Below are positions 16,576 to 25,618 of a DNA stretch of 64,000 nucleotides, piece by piece; the first letter of the stretch is position 1, and each line of letters opens with the position of its first letter. The stretch comes from Klebsiella pneumoniae (GTDB taxonomy: Bacteria > Pseudomonadota > Gammaproteobacteria > Eutrophobiales > Eutrophobiaceae): the NCBI GenBank assembly GCA_945878555.1, contig CAMDWI010000016.1:32631-96630 (forward strand). The letters run 5' to 3'. Position numbers and translations under genes: made by a program. The notes under the pieces were generated by a model, which was not told the DNA's origin, made no database searches, and saw only the letters and a list, made by a program, of their open reading frames with translations.

Positions 16576-18219
16576 TTATGCGCCGGCAGCGAGGGCCGGA
16601 GCATCCATCAGTACGAGGGTCTGACCGGGTTGTAAAGGTTTGCTGCCGGAGAGTTTGTTCCACTTTTGTAACTGGGCGACTGTCACTCCAAATGTCTGCG
16701 ATATCATCCAGAGGGTGTCGCCTTTCTTGACGGTGTAACGGATATGGCCTTCTTCATTCTTGGAATAATCCTTGCTGGCGTCCTTGTTATCAGCCATAGA
16801 CTGGGCTTTGACCACAGGTTTGGACGGGTTCCACATATTCAGTTTCTGACCCGGGCGCAGTGTGCTGTTTGCATTCAGACCGTTCCATGCGAGCAGGTCC
16901 TTGACATTGACGCCCATGCGTTTGCCTATGAGCCAGAGGCTGTCTCCGGAACGCACAGTGTATATCTGTTTCTCGCCAGGTGTTTGTGCACCTGCCACAC
17001 GCTGCTGGTGATCCAGGGCAGGTGAGTTCATCCGGGTCGTATTTTTTGAGCCCGGTATCATCAGCGTCTGGCCTACGTGTATCAGGTTGCCTTTCAGATT
17101 ATTGGTTTCCTTCAGCATGGCCACGCTGGTCTTGTAACGCTCGGCTATTTGTCCCAGGGTCTCACCCTTGGAAATGACATGCTGGTTCCAGGTCACACGC
17201 TGGTCTTTTGGTATGGAAACAAGACCGGTGAGGAAAGTCTTTTCCTTGTCGAGCGGCAGCAACAGGTAATGCGGGCCTTCCGGATCGGTTGCCCAGCGGC
17301 TGAAACCTGGATTGAGTGTATAAATCTCGTCCATTGTCATGCCGGTCAGTGAGGCGACGGTAGACAGATCAAGCTGGCCGTCTATGTCAACCTTCGTAAA
17401 ATAGGGTTTATCCGGTATAGGTTTGAGTGACAGGCCGTATTTTTCGGGGTTTGCAACGATTTCGGCGACAGCGAGCAGGCTGGGCACATAACCACGCGTT
17501 TCTTTGTGAACCACCAGCGAGAAGAAGTCGGTCTTCTTCTTGGCAGCGTTGTTTTTGGTAATTGCACGCTCGATATTACGTTCGCCGGTGTTGTAAGCGG
17601 CGAGGGCAAGTTCCCAGTCGCCAAACTGGTTATGCAGTTTTTGTAAATAGTCGAGGGCGGCACGGGTAGCAGCAACAATGTCGCGTCTGCCGTCGTACCA
17701 CCAGTTCTGTTTCAGTCCAAACAGCTTGCCCGTACCCGGGATAAACTGCCAGATACCGGAGGCATGACTTCTGGAATAGGCAAACGGATGATAGGCGCTT
17801 TCCACGATCGGCAACAACGCCAGTTCAAGCGGCATGTCGCGTTTTTCGATTTCTTCAACAATATAATATATGTACGGGGTGGCACGTTCGGCCACGCGGT
17901 TCAGGTACTCCTGATTACGCGCATACCAGGCAATCTTTTCCTTGACTACCTTGTTATCGACATGACGCTTCAGTGTGAGACTATCGCGAATTCTAATCCA
18001 CACATCACCCTGATTATCCAGCGCCGCATTTTCACCGGACAGATTTATCTCATCCTGTGTTGATGTGTTCTTTTTGTACTTTCGACTGTTGGCTATATAT
18101 GAATTTGCATCAGCAGATTCATTATCGTTACCGGAACGGGAGGACTGGAATGAAGGTGTTGTGGAACACGCTGTCAGTGTCAGCAAGAGTGCAATTATCA
18201 GAAGTTGTTTTTGTCGCAT
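16576..18219 (-). CDS. mltD: Membrane-bound lytic transglycosylase D with three LysM domains
   Basis: A 547-residue lipoprotein that cleaves peptidoglycan glycan strands to 1,6-anhydro ends. The signal peptide ends in a lipobox (LTAC, Cys18). The SLT domain (about 110-240) carries catalytic Glu in PIVESAYHPFAYS and the conserved SGIWQFIPGTG and AYNTGE. Three LysM peptidoglycan-binding repeats follow (about 348-392, 420-463 and 493-537), each with the Y/I-x-V/I...G-D/E-x-L-x-x-I pattern. E. coli MltD has two LysM, so this one is longer at the C-terminus. It is followed on the genome by gloB on the same strand, as in E. coli. Confidence 0.95.
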   Translation of the reverse strand: MRQKQLLIIALLLTLTACSTTPSFQSSRSGNDNESADANSYIANSRKYKKNTSTQDEINLSGENAALDNQGDVWIRIRDSLTLKRHVDNKVVKEKIAWYARNQEYLNRVAERATPYIYYIVEEIEKRDMPLELALLPIVESAYHPFAYSRSHASGIWQFIPGTGKLFGLKQNWWYDGRRDIVAATRAALDYLQKLHNQFGDWELALAAYNTGERNIERAITKNNAAKKKTDFFSLVVHKETRGYVPSLLAVAEIVANPEKYGLSLKPIPDKPYFTKVDIDGQLDLSTVASLTGMTMDEIYTLNPGFSRWATDPEGPHYLLLPLDKEKTFLTGLVSIPKDQRVTWNQHVISKGETLGQIAERYKTSVAMLKETNNLKGNLIHVGQTLMIPGSKNTTRMNSPALDHQQRVAGAQTPGEKQIYTVRSGDSLWLIGKRMGVNVKDLLAWNGLNANSTLRPGQKLNMWNPSKPVVKAQSMADNKDASKDYSKNEEGHIRYTVKKGDTLWMISQTFGVTVAQLQKWNKLSGSKPLQPGQTLVLMDAPALAAGA

Positions 18220-18307
18220 CGCGCAATCGTATGGATCTGACTCCGGATGGTCAAGTTTTTTTTACTGCAGTGATCCGTGATGGGTGATCACGATGAGTGA
18301 TCACATT

Positions 18308-19078
18308 TCAGAATTGATCTTTCCATTTTCGTAGTATGGTGAACACATCAACCGCATGATCAAGTTTGTGTCCTGCAAATTTTTCTGCTGCAAATTTTAC
18401 TTCATCCACATGCGTACGCAAAAAAGGGTTGGTTGTTTTTTCACACGCGAGTGTGCCAGGCACTGTGGGAATATTTTTTTCGCGCAGTTTTGTACACGAT
18501 TCAATACGCGCTGTAATGTAAGTATTCTCCGGTTCTACTGCCCGGGCAAAGCGCAGATTGGCCAGTGTGTATTCGTGTGTACAATATACGACGGTCTCAT
18601 TCGGGAGTTTTGCAACTTTGTTGATAGAATGATACAGCTGGGCAGCAGTGCCTTCAAACAGTCGACCACACCCGGCCATGAATAGGGTGTCACCAATAAA
18701 CAGATTACCCCCTCCGTGATAGGCAATATGACCCGCTGTATGTCCGGGTACATCGATAATTAAAAACTCCTGATCCAGTCCCTCCGGAGTGATCACTTTA
18801 CCTTCCGCAAGTGCATGGGTCATCCCCGGGATGGATTCATGTGCAGGTCCATAGACCGGTATCTGGTAATATTGCAACAGTGTATTGATACCGCCTGTAT
18901 GATCTGGATGGTGATGGGTCACCAGTATGGCAACAGGTGTCAGTTGAGCTTTTTTGATCGTGTCAATGACGGGCGAGGCGTCACCCGGGTCGACAATTGC
19001 GACAGTCTGGTTGCGGGTGTTTACGATAAGCCAGATGTAATTGTCCCTGAATGCATGTACAGGTTTTATTTCTATCAT
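18308..19078 (-). CDS. gloB: Hydroxyacylglutathione hydrolase (glyoxalase II)
   Basis: A 256-residue metallo-beta-lactamase-fold enzyme that hydrolyses S-D-lactoylglutathione to glutathione and D-lactate. The dinuclear metal motif THHHPDHTGG is visible near residue 53, with further ligands His in PGHTAGH, Asp in GDTLFMAGCGR and His in CTHEYTLANLRFA. The C-terminal glutathione-binding segment with paired Lys/Arg and FLR is present. The start at 19078 (MIEIKPVHAF) fits the family; an in-frame ATG at 19135 would add residues with no family support. It is divergent from the methyltransferase gene, with 55 bases between starts. Confidence 0.95.
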   Translation of the reverse strand: MIEIKPVHAFRDNYIWLIVNTRNQTVAIVDPGDASPVIDTIKKAQLTPVAILVTHHHPDHTGGINTLLQYYQIPVYGPAHESIPGMTHALAEGKVITPEGLDQEFLIIDVPGHTAGHIAYHGGGNLFIGDTLFMAGCGRLFEGTAAQLYHSINKVAKLPNETVVYCTHEYTLANLRFARAVEPENTYITARIESCTKLREKNIPTVPGTLACEKTTNPFLRTHVDEVKFAAEKFAGHKLDHAVDVFTILRKWKDQF

Positions 19079-19133
19079 GAAGGTTGTCCGTATACGATAT
19101 GACAATGACAAATACCAGACTATCATAGTAACC

Positions 19134-19916
19134 ATGTCGGATAATCAAAAACCGGAGTCAGCGGAGCCTCCGTTCAACAGCAGACTCAGAATGTGGTTTG
19201 AGCGACCGCTTGGAAAATATATACGTGAACGTGAATGCCAGTTGCTCGACGCGATACTGCCTAATCTGTTCGGGTATCATTTCATGCAGGTAGGTACACT
19301 GTACGGTGACAGGTTGCTCGACAGTACCCGTATCAGTCACCGGATCGTAGTGCAGCTGGAGGAAGAAGGTACGCATACCGTTGGCGATGCCACATTGCTA
19401 TGCCCGTCTGACTGTCTGCCGGTTGCCGCCGATTCGATTGATGTGGTGTTGATGCCACATGTGCTTGAATATTCCCCGAATCCACACAAGTTATTGCGGG
19501 AAGTCGAGCGGGTCCTGATAGGGGAAGGCCATCTGATCATTACCGGTTTTAACCCTTGGAGTCTTTGTGGTCTCTGGCATCTGTTATTAGCCTGGCGGGC
19601 GGAACCTCCCTGGAGTGGGCATTTTTTCAGTTACAAGCGCATCAAGGACTGGTTTTCCTTGCTTGACCTGGAGGTTGTCCGGATTGAGCGTTTCTTTTAC
19701 CGCCCACCACTGGCAAACATGAAGATGCAGTCCCGCCTGACTTTCCTGGAAAAACTGGGTAATTATTGCTGGTCGGTCTTTGGCGGAATTTATATCATCG
19801 TGGTCAGAAAGCGGGTCATACCGCTGACCCCGGTCAAGCTGACCTGGCATAAACGCCGGCGGATGATTGAATCAGGGGTGGTCGAACCCACTATACGTAG
19901 CCGGACAGATATATAA
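19134..19916 (+). CDS. Class I SAM-dependent methyltransferase (YafS-like)
   Basis: A 260-residue protein at the position of E. coli yafS, between gloB and rnhA. The core methyltransferase section reads [49 protein letters not shown], i.e. motifs post-I to III of class I methyltransferases. The usual glycine-rich SAM loop is degenerate (MQVGTLYGD). A hydrophobic segment in [16 protein letters not shown] lies near residue 220. The substrate is unknown. The start chosen is ATG 19134 (MSDNQK). Its stop overlaps the rnhA start (TAATG), implying coupled expression. Confidence 0.85.
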   Translation: MSDNQKPESAEPPFNSRLRMWFERPLGKYIRERECQLLDAILPNLFGYHFMQVGTLYGDRLLDSTRISHRIVVQLEEEGTHTVGDATLLCPSDCLPVAADSIDVVLMPHVLEYSPNPHKLLREVERVLIGEGHLIITGFNPWSLCGLWHLLLAWRAEPPWSGHFFSYKRIKDWFSLLDLEVVRIERFFYRPPLANMKMQSRLTFLEKLGNYCWSVFGGIYIIVVRKRVIPLTPVKLTWHKRRRMIESGVVEPTIRSRTDI

Positions 19917-20362
19917 TGACAGAAGTTGTGGAGATTTTTACCGACGGGGCATGCCGTGGCAACCCCGGCCCGGGTGGATGGGGTGCCGTATTGCGGTACA
20001 AGGGCACCGAAAAGGATTTGTGCGGTGCCGAAGCCGATACCACCAACAACCGTATGGAACTGACAGCGGCCATCAAGGCGCTGGAGTCGCTGAAACGGCG
20101 TTGCCGTGTCAAATTGACCACCGATTCGGTTTATGTCAAAAGTGGCATTACCGAGTGGATGCACCGCTGGAAGCAGAAGGGCTGGAAGACGGCGGACAAA
20201 AAGCCGGTCAAGAATATTGACCTGTGGCAGCAGTTGGATCAGGTAACACTGCAACATGATATTGAATGGCACTGGGTCAAGGGGCACAGTGGCCATCGTG
20301 AAAATGATCGTGCCGATGCACTGGCCAATCTGGCCATCGACACGATGTTGAACAGGAGATAA
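19916..20362 (+). CDS. rnhA: Ribonuclease HI
   Basis: A 148-residue enzyme that degrades the RNA strand of RNA-DNA hybrids. The four catalytic acidic residues are visible: Asp in [17 protein letters not shown] (residue 10), Glu in NRMELTA (48), Asp in TTDSVYV (about 70) and Asp in [11 protein letters not shown] (about 134), with the flexible-loop His in VKGHSGH. Length is close to E. coli RNase HI (155). Start overlaps the upstream stop and dnaQ begins 2 bases after its stop, the reverse of the divergent rnhA-dnaQ arrangement of E. coli. Confidence 0.97.
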   Translation: MTEVVEIFTDGACRGNPGPGGWGAVLRYKGTEKDLCGAEADTTNNRMELTAAIKALESLKRRCRVKLTTDSVYVKSGITEWMHRWKQKGWKTADKKPVKNIDLWQQLDQVTLQHDIEWHWVKGHSGHRENDRADALANLAIDTMLNRR

Positions 20363-20364
20363 CC

Positions 20365-21072
20365 GTGACAGGCAGACAAATTATACTTGATACGGAGACA
20401 ACCGGTCTGGAACCGGGGGACGGTCACCGGATCATTGAAATCGGGTGTGTGGAAATCAGGAACCGGCGCAAGTCCGAGCGTATGTTTCACCAGTATCTTA
20501 ATCCACATCGGCTCATTGATGACGGCGCGTTTGAAGTCCACGGTATCAGTAATGAGTTCCTCGTCGACAAACCGGTATTTGCTGATATCGCCCAGGATCT
20601 GATTGATTTTATCCGTGATAGCGAGGTGATTATCCACAACGCCCCGTTTGACGTCGCCTTCATCAATGCCGAACTGAAGCTGCTTGGCAAGAAGTGGGGC
20701 AAGCTGGAAGACTACTGCCGGATTACCGATACTCTGGTGATGGCAAGGGAGCTGCATCCTGGTCAGAAAAACAGTCTGGATGCGCTGTGTAGCCGGTACC
20801 AGATAGACAATTCACAACGCGATCTGCATGGTGCATTGCTGGACGCACAGATATTGCTGGATGTTTACCTGGCGATGACGGGTGGGCAGGGCAGCCTGTC
20901 TCTGGAGAACGAACAGACCTCGGTGGACGGTAATGTCATACACAAGTTGCTGGTCCGTGACCGGGGGGCATTGAGAACGATTGCACCTACTGCGGAGGAA
21001 GCGCAGGCCCACCAGCTGCGTCTGGAGGCTATTAACAAGGACAGCGGCGGCAAGTGTATCTGGCTGACATAG
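20365..21072 (+). CDS. dnaQ: DNA polymerase III epsilon subunit (3'-5' proofreading exonuclease)
   Basis: A 235-residue proofreading subunit. Exonuclease motifs are Exo I LDTETTGLEP (catalytic Asp and Glu, residues 8-10), Exo II HNAPFDVAFIN, and Exo III as LHGALLDAQILLDVYL (His and Asp). The C-terminal ~50 residues form the tail that binds the polymerase alpha subunit. It starts with GTG two bases after rnhA, so the two are likely co-translated. Length is close to E. coli DnaQ (243). Confidence 0.96.
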   Translation: MTGRQIILDTETTGLEPGDGHRIIEIGCVEIRNRRKSERMFHQYLNPHRLIDDGAFEVHGISNEFLVDKPVFADIAQDLIDFIRDSEVIIHNAPFDVAFINAELKLLGKKWGKLEDYCRITDTLVMARELHPGQKNSLDALCSRYQIDNSQRDLHGALLDAQILLDVYLAMTGGQGSLSLENEQTSVDGNVIHKLLVRDRGALRTIAPTAEEAQAHQLRLEAINKDSGGKCIWLT

Positions 21073-21128
21073 CCCACCGCAGACTGTGCCCTTGGTTGTT
21101 ATGAGTGTTCCACAAATCCACGATCGTT

Positions 21129-21246
21129 CAGATTTGGCGCTTGAATATTATTGTGGCAGACCGTTAGCCGCATGGATGCGGCGCCCGAGCGTACATGGAT
21201 GTATTCACAGCGTGTCTGGAACGATAATATTCAAGTGCCGAATCTG
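21129..21246. repeat. Palindromic intergenic element, copy B (short form)
   Basis: A 118 bp element between dnaQ and grxD, in the opposite orientation to copy A at 6904-7103. Arms of 33 bases (21129-21161 and 21214-21246) are inverted repeats, e.g. TTGAATATTATTGT against ACGATAATATTCAA. The interior shares ACACGCTGTGAATACATCC, ATGTACGCTCG, GCGCCGC and GCGGCTAACGGTCT with copy A. It contains the hairpin GCCGCATCCATGCGGC. The outermost ~17 bases of each arm differ from those of copy A yet pair with each other. It has no coding content and lies between two convergent genes. Confidence 0.7.
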
Positions 21247-21275
21247 AACAGGAGTGCGGGAAAAAATTAATCAGT

Positions 21276-21593
21276 TCAGGATTTTGCCACTGAACTGACC
21301 ATCTGCTGCAACTCACCGCGTTGATACAGATCCAGCACAATGTCACACCCACCCACCAGTTCACCATTGATAAATATCTGCGGGAAGGTCGGCCAGTTCG
21401 AGATAGAAGGCAGGGTCTGGCGTACGTCAGGGTTGGCGAGCACATCGACATAGGCAAAATCAGCCTTGCATGCCTTTAATGCCTGCGATGCCTGCATCGA
21501 AAAGCCACATTGTGGCATCTCGGGACTACCCTTCATAAAGATGACGATTGGGTTATCCTTGAGGGTCTGGTTAATCAGTTCAACTGTTTCCAC
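21276..21593 (-). CDS. grxD: Monothiol glutaredoxin, Grx4 type
   Basis: A 105-residue CGFS-type glutaredoxin that binds a 2Fe-2S cluster with glutathione and delivers it to iron-sulfur proteins. The active site reads PQCGFSMQA (Cys near residue 28), the glutathione-binding TVP-equivalent region is SNWPTFPQIFI, and GGCDI near residue 80 completes the site. Family length is about 105-115. A palindromic site resembling an IscR binding box lies 20-44 bases upstream of the start. It converges with dnaQ across palindromic element B. Confidence 0.95.
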   Translation of the reverse strand: METVELINQTLKDNPIVIFMKGSPEMPQCGFSMQASQALKACKADFAYVDVLANPDVRQTLPSISNWPTFPQIFINGELVGGCDIVLDLYQRGELQQMVSSVAKS

Positions 21594-21612
21594 TGTAGTA
21601 CCTCGGTTTAAA

Positions 21613-21637
21613 ATAACTTAGTAAATAACTAGGGTAT
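21613..21637 (-). promoter_or_regulatory. Candidate IscR-type operator upstream of grxD
   Basis: An imperfect palindrome with half-sites ATAACTTAGT (21613-21622) and ACTAGGGTAT (21628-21637) around AAATA. Read toward grxD it matches about 19 of 25 positions of the type 1 IscR consensus as I recall it, including both ATA/TAT ends. A TATACT -10-like hexamer for grxD lies at 21639-21644 (minus strand), so a bound repressor would cover the start site. The iron-sulfur role of the gene fits. This is a visual match only. Confidence 0.35.
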
Positions 21638-21755
21638 TAGTATAGCGCTTCCGGAATTTATATTAAAGAGACCTTTGTCCAGAGCGAAAGCCTGTTGTAG
21701 ACTCTGCGGGCGGCTGTTACCGATCCGGGCAGAGGGTATCTGGTCAGATTGACAG

Positions 21756-21784
21756 GTGAAAGCACGCAACTACCGCAGTATAAT
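21756..21784 (+). promoter_or_regulatory. Candidate sigma70 promoter for the RNA upstream of argD
   Basis: GTGAAA (21756-21761), 17-base spacer, TATAAT (21779-21784), a perfect -10 with a 4/6 -35. Initiation would fall near 21791, giving a transcript of about 110 bases to the terminator at 21870-21900. A perfect TTGACA (21749-21754) is also present but 24 bases from the -10. An inverted repeat ATACATTATGTAT (21790-21802) lies at the predicted start. Confidence 0.4.
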
Positions 21785-21790
21785 AAAACA

Positions 21791-21900
21791 TACATTATGT
21801 ATAGTCACGAATGCAGTATCCCTGTTTAACCTGCAGTAACAGGAACAGGGTCGAGAGGAAACAGGTATCAAGCCCGGCAGCAGGCCGGGCTTCTTTTTTT
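21791..21900 (+). ncRNA. Candidate small RNA or argD leader ending in an intrinsic terminator
   Basis: There is no coding gene on this strand between dnaQ and argD, yet a strong terminator closes the interval 36 bases before argD. This implies a short terminated transcript. Its likely body holds two unpaired-looking AGGA-type motifs (AACAGGAACAG and GAGAGGAAAC), which are the core of CsrA/RsmA sites, so an RNA sponge is one possibility. The alternative is an attenuator leader of argD. The only small frame inside (MYSHECSIPV) is not arginine-rich, arguing against a classical peptide attenuator. Confidence 0.35.
21870..21900 (+). terminator. Intrinsic terminator upstream of argD
   Basis: Perfect 9 bp stem AAGCCCGGC/GCCGGGCTT (21870-21878 and 21884-21892), 5-base loop AGCAG, then C and seven T. 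It is on the plus strand, after no plus-strand gene. Confidence 0.85.
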
Positions 21901-21935
21901 GGGAACAGGGATTATTATTCAGGGTATGTAATCAG

Positions 21936-23111
21936 ATGAGTCATGCAGTGATGGAGACATATAAACGGTTACCGGTAGCGTTTGAAACCGGATCAGGTGC
22001 CTGGTTGACGGACACTCATGGCAAGCGCTATCTGGATGCACTGGCCGGTATCGCCGTGTGCGGGCTGGGACATGCCCATCCGGCTGTTGAACAGGCCGTG
22101 GCTCGCCAGGCGGGCCGGTTGATTCATACCTCGAACCTGTACCAGATCCCGCTGCAGGAAAATCTGGCAGAACAGCTGTGTGAAGTATCAGGGCTGGACA
22201 GGGTGTTCTTTTGTAATTCCGGTGCCGAGGCGAACGAGGCGGCGATCAAGATTTGCCGGCGCTATGCCCACGCAAAGGGCATCAGCTCTCCAAAAATCAT
22301 TGTAATGAACGGCAGTTTTCATGGCAGGACGCTGGCGACATTAACAGCGACGGGTAATCCGAAGGTCAAGGTCGGGTTTGAACCACTGGTAGAGGGTTTC
22401 ATCCATGTAGACTACAACAATTTCGCCGCCGTCGAACAGGTATGTAACGATAACAAGGATGTCATCGCCGTCATGCTGGAACCGGTTCAGGGAGAAGGTG
22501 GTGTGGTAGTGCCGGATCCCGGATATCTGAAAAAAATTGCCGGACTCTGTCGCGATCGCGGGCTGCTGCTGGTACTGGATGAAGTGCAGACCGGCATGTG
22601 CCGGACGGGCAAATGGTTTGCATTCCAGCATGAAGGCATCTTGCCGGATGTGATGACCTTGTCCAAATCCCTGGGTAACGGCGTACCGATTGGAGCCTGT
22701 CTGGCACGGGAGCACGCGTCTGCACCGATGACGGCGGGTAGCCACGGGACCACCTTTGGTGGTAATCCACTGGCCGCCAGTGCAGCACTGGCGGTGATCG
22801 CCAGTTTGAAGCAGGATCGGCTGGATCAACGCGCCGCTGAACTGGGCGCCAGGATGCTGGACGGCTTCAGGAAAAATCTTGCCGGGGTGAATGGTGTTCG
22901 CCAGATCCGCGGAATGGGTCTGATGCTGGGAATTGAGCTGGAGCAAAATTGCGCAGAGTTGGTGCTGACCGGATTGCAGCAGAACATTCTGATTAATGTC
23001 ACAGCGGACAAGGTAATCCGCCTGTTACCGCCGCTCATCATCAGTGACGCCGAGGCGGATCAGATAGTCTCAACCGTGACCGGCCTGGTCCTGACCATGC
23101 TGAAGGGATGA
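21936..23111 (+). CDS. argD: Acetylornithine aminotransferase
   Basis: A 391-residue class III PLP aminotransferase that converts N-acetylglutamate semialdehyde to N-acetylornithine in arginine synthesis (and often succinyldiaminopimelate in lysine synthesis). Visible motifs are [26 protein letters not shown], the PLP-contact [14 protein letters not shown] and the Schiff-base lysine in [14 protein letters not shown] (about residue 246). Length fits ArgD (~400). It overlaps argF by four bases (ATGA), so the two form a translationally coupled pair. Ornithine aminotransferase is excluded less by sequence than by this neighbour. Confidence 0.94.
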   Translation: MSHAVMETYKRLPVAFETGSGAWLTDTHGKRYLDALAGIAVCGLGHAHPAVEQAVARQAGRLIHTSNLYQIPLQENLAEQLCEVSGLDRVFFCNSGAEANEAAIKICRRYAHAKGISSPKIIVMNGSFHGRTLATLTATGNPKVKVGFEPLVEGFIHVDYNNFAAVEQVCNDNKDVIAVMLEPVQGEGGVVVPDPGYLKKIAGLCRDRGLLLVLDEVQTGMCRTGKWFAFQHEGILPDVMTLSKSLGNGVPIGACLAREHASAPMTAGSHGTTFGGNPLAASAALAVIASLKQDRLDQRAAELGARMLDGFRKNLAGVNGVRQIRGMGLMLGIELEQNCAELVLTGLQQNILINVTADKVIRLLPPLIISDAEADQIVSTVTGLVLTMLKG

Positions 23112-24028
23112 TGACGGTGGCGAGCAGACATTTTCTGACACTGCAGGACATGGAACGCGATGAATTGCTCGCGGTTATCCGGCGTGCGCAGCAACTCAAA
23201 CAGGACATGAAACAGGGCAGACTGACACCTTCGTTGCCCGGCCGTGTGCTGGCGATGATCTTTGAAAAATCATCGACCCGGACCCGCGTCTCGTTTGAAA
23301 CAGCCATCGCCCATCTGGGCGGACATGCGATATTTTTGTCTCCACATGATACCCAGCTGGGTCGTGGTGAACCGCTGGAAGACACCGCGCGTGTGCTGTC
23401 GAAGATGGTTGATTGTGTGATGATACGGACGTTTGCCCATGAGAAACTCGAGCGTTTTGCCGCCTGTTCTGATGTACCGGTTATTAACGGGTTATCAGAT
23501 TCATTTCATCCGTGTCAGGTTCTCGCCGATATGCAGACCTGGTTTGAATACCGTGGGGATATACGTGGTAAAACGGTTGCCTGGCTGGGCGATGGCAATA
23601 ATGTATGCCAGACCTACATCCATGCGGCCCGCATCTTTGATTTCAGGCTGGTGATTGCCTGTCCTGATACACACCGCCCGGACCCGGATGTTGTTCTAGG
23701 CGCAGCTGATTATGTCGAGATTACCGAAGACCCGGAGCTGGCCGCCAGAAATGCCGATCTGGTTGTCACAGATGTGTGGGCCAGTATGGGCCAGGAACAG
23801 GAGCAGGAGTCACGTGCAAAAATATTCAGTCCCTATCAGGTCAACCAGGCAATGATGTCGCTGGCCGCAAGCGATGCCCTGTTCATGCATTGCCTGCCTG
23901 CCCACCGTGGTGACGAGGTAACATCCGAAGTGCTGGATGGGCCGCAAAGCGTCGTCTGGGAAGAGGCCGGTAATCGTCTGCATTCACAGAAGGCATTGCT
24001 GGAATTGCTGCTTGGTACAAATCGCTGA
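23108..24028 (+). CDS. argF: Ornithine carbamoyltransferase
   Basis: A 306-residue anabolic OTCase that makes citrulline from ornithine and carbamoyl phosphate. The carbamoyl-phosphate loop is [12 protein letters not shown] (about residue 53). FHPCQ is the second signature, [10 protein letters not shown] lies mid-protein, and the ornithine loop HCLPAHRG is near residue 262. It starts inside the argD stop. About 165 bases without a gene follow before surE. Confidence 0.96.
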   Translation: MMTVASRHFLTLQDMERDELLAVIRRAQQLKQDMKQGRLTPSLPGRVLAMIFEKSSTRTRVSFETAIAHLGGHAIFLSPHDTQLGRGEPLEDTARVLSKMVDCVMIRTFAHEKLERFAACSDVPVINGLSDSFHPCQVLADMQTWFEYRGDIRGKTVAWLGDGNNVCQTYIHAARIFDFRLVIACPDTHRPDPDVVLGAADYVEITEDPELAARNADLVVTDVWASMGQEQEQESRAKIFSPYQVNQAMMSLAASDALFMHCLPAHRGDEVTSEVLDGPQSVVWEEAGNRLHSQKALLELLLGTNR

Positions 24029-24194
24029 GCATTTACAGTAATCTGTCCGGCCCTCTCTCGTTGCCAGTCGCGGGTGGCTGGTATACCATTCGAAACTTGT
24101 CAGTTATATAAAACGTGCAGGCAATTATTTATCATTTCCTTACCGGATTTTTCATGTTTCACCAGCGATCTGTAACGAGTGACCAGCGACCAGT

Positions 24195-24947
24195 ATGCAT
24201 TTTCTTCTGAGTAATGATGACGGGTACCAGGCCCCCGGTCTGGAGGCACTGGCCCGTGCCATCTCCACACTGGGTGAGATTACCGTAGTTGCGCCTGACC
24301 GTGATCGCAGTGCCGCCAGCAATTCACTGACACTGGATACGCCATTGTCGGTACGAACAGCACCGAACGGATTTCGCTATGTAAACGGAACGCCTACCGA
24401 TTGTGTGCATCTGGCCATTACCGGTTTGCTCGACCGGGAGCCGGATATGGTCATCAGCGGGATCAATTCCGGTGCCAACCTCGGTGATGATGTGTTGTAT
24501 TCCGGTACAGTCGCCGCCGCGATGGAAGGGCGCTTTCTCGGTCGACCGGCAGTTGCAGTGTCGCTGGCATCGACTGATCCGGTGCATTATGAAGTAGCCG
24601 CAACACTGGTTGCCCGGCTGATCAAAAGCATGCTCACACAATCCTTGCCTTCGGATCTGTTATTGAACATCAATATCCCGGATCGGGACTATCAGGACCT
24701 CAATCAATGGGAAGTAACCCGGCTGGGCAAGCGCCATAAATCTGAGGCCTCGGTCAGAATGAAAGATCCCAAAGGTCGTGAGGTTTTCTGGATAGGACCT
24801 GCCGGCCCTGGCAACGATGTGGGTCCCGGAACCGACTTTCACGCCATCCGCAACGGTAATATTTCTGTGACTCCATTGCAGTTCGATTTGACCCGGTACG
24901 ATATCCTTGAAGATGCCGCCGCCTGGGTCAGCCCGCTGACGATTTAA
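24195..24947 (+). CDS. surE: 5'-nucleotidase/exopolyphosphatase SurE
   Basis: A 250-residue metal-dependent survival protein phosphatase acting on nucleoside monophosphates. The N-terminal metal motif LLSNDDGYQAPG (Asp8-Asp9) and SAASNSLT are intact, followed by NGTPTDCVHLA and SGINSGANLGDDVLYSGTV, all family signatures. It is the first gene of the surE-pcm-nlpD-rpoS run and its stop codon overlaps the pcm start (TTTAATGA). No upstream sigma promoter was picked with confidence. Confidence 0.96.
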   Translation: MHFLLSNDDGYQAPGLEALARAISTLGEITVVAPDRDRSAASNSLTLDTPLSVRTAPNGFRYVNGTPTDCVHLAITGLLDREPDMVISGINSGANLGDDVLYSGTVAAAMEGRFLGRPAVAVSLASTDPVHYEVAATLVARLIKSMLTQSLPSDLLLNINIPDRDYQDLNQWEVTRLGKRHKSEASVRMKDPKGREVFWIGPAGPGNDVGPGTDFHAIRNGNISVTPLQFDLTRYDILEDAAAWVSPLTI

Positions 24948-25609
24948 TGAACATCAAGCATCAGGGCATAGGTATGACATCCCAGCGGGCGCGGAATCGT
25001 CTGGTGGAGCAATTGAGAAAAATGGGTATACAGTCCGAGCCGATACTTGAGGCTATTCGAAATACCCCACGTCATATCTTTGTCGACGAGGCATTGTCCA
25101 GCCGCGCCTATGACAATACAGCATTGCCGATAGGTTATAACCAGACCATCTCCCAGCCCTATATTGTGGCACGTATGACCGAGGCGCTGCTCGAAAACAA
25201 GACCGAGCTGCAAAACGTACTCGAAATCGGTACCGGTTGCGGCTACCAGACGGTTATTCTGACCAAATTTGCGAAACAGGTTTCTACAATAGAACGGATA
25301 GATGCGCTGTTGACCAAGGCGAGGGAAAGATTTTATACACTGAAATGCCGGAATGTGCGTGCCCGAAACGGGGATGGTAATCTGGGCTGGCCCGAATACG
25401 CGCCGTATGATGGCATCCTGGTGGCAGCCGCCCCGACAGGGATACCCAAACAGCTGGTGGAACAACTTTCCGTCAATGGCAGACTGGTGATTCCAGTAGG
25501 CAAGACCGGTGAGCAATCATTGTTACTGATAACCCGTACTGAAAACGGGTTTACCGAACGACGGCTTGATTCGGTCAGTTTTGTACCGATGATGGAAGGA
25601 ATAGGTTAA
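24947..25609 (+). CDS. pcm: Protein-L-isoaspartate O-methyltransferase
   Basis: A 220-residue repair methyltransferase that converts isoaspartyl residues toward aspartate. The SAM-binding motif I is VLEIGTGCGYQT (about residues 86-97), with the N-terminal TPRHIFV and the DNTALPIGYNQTISQPYIVARM segment that forms the substrate site. The C-terminal VPVGKTGEQ-like region is VIPVGKTGEQSL. Start overlaps the surE stop, and nlpD follows after 9 bases, the standard stress-survival operon order. Confidence 0.96.
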   Translation: MNIKHQGIGMTSQRARNRLVEQLRKMGIQSEPILEAIRNTPRHIFVDEALSSRAYDNTALPIGYNQTISQPYIVARMTEALLENKTELQNVLEIGTGCGYQTVILTKFAKQVSTIERIDALLTKARERFYTLKCRNVRARNGDGNLGWPEYAPYDGILVAAAPTGIPKQLVEQLSVNGRLVIPVGKTGEQSLLLITRTENGFTERRLDSVSFVPMMEGIG

Positions 25610-25618
25610 TTACTACTC

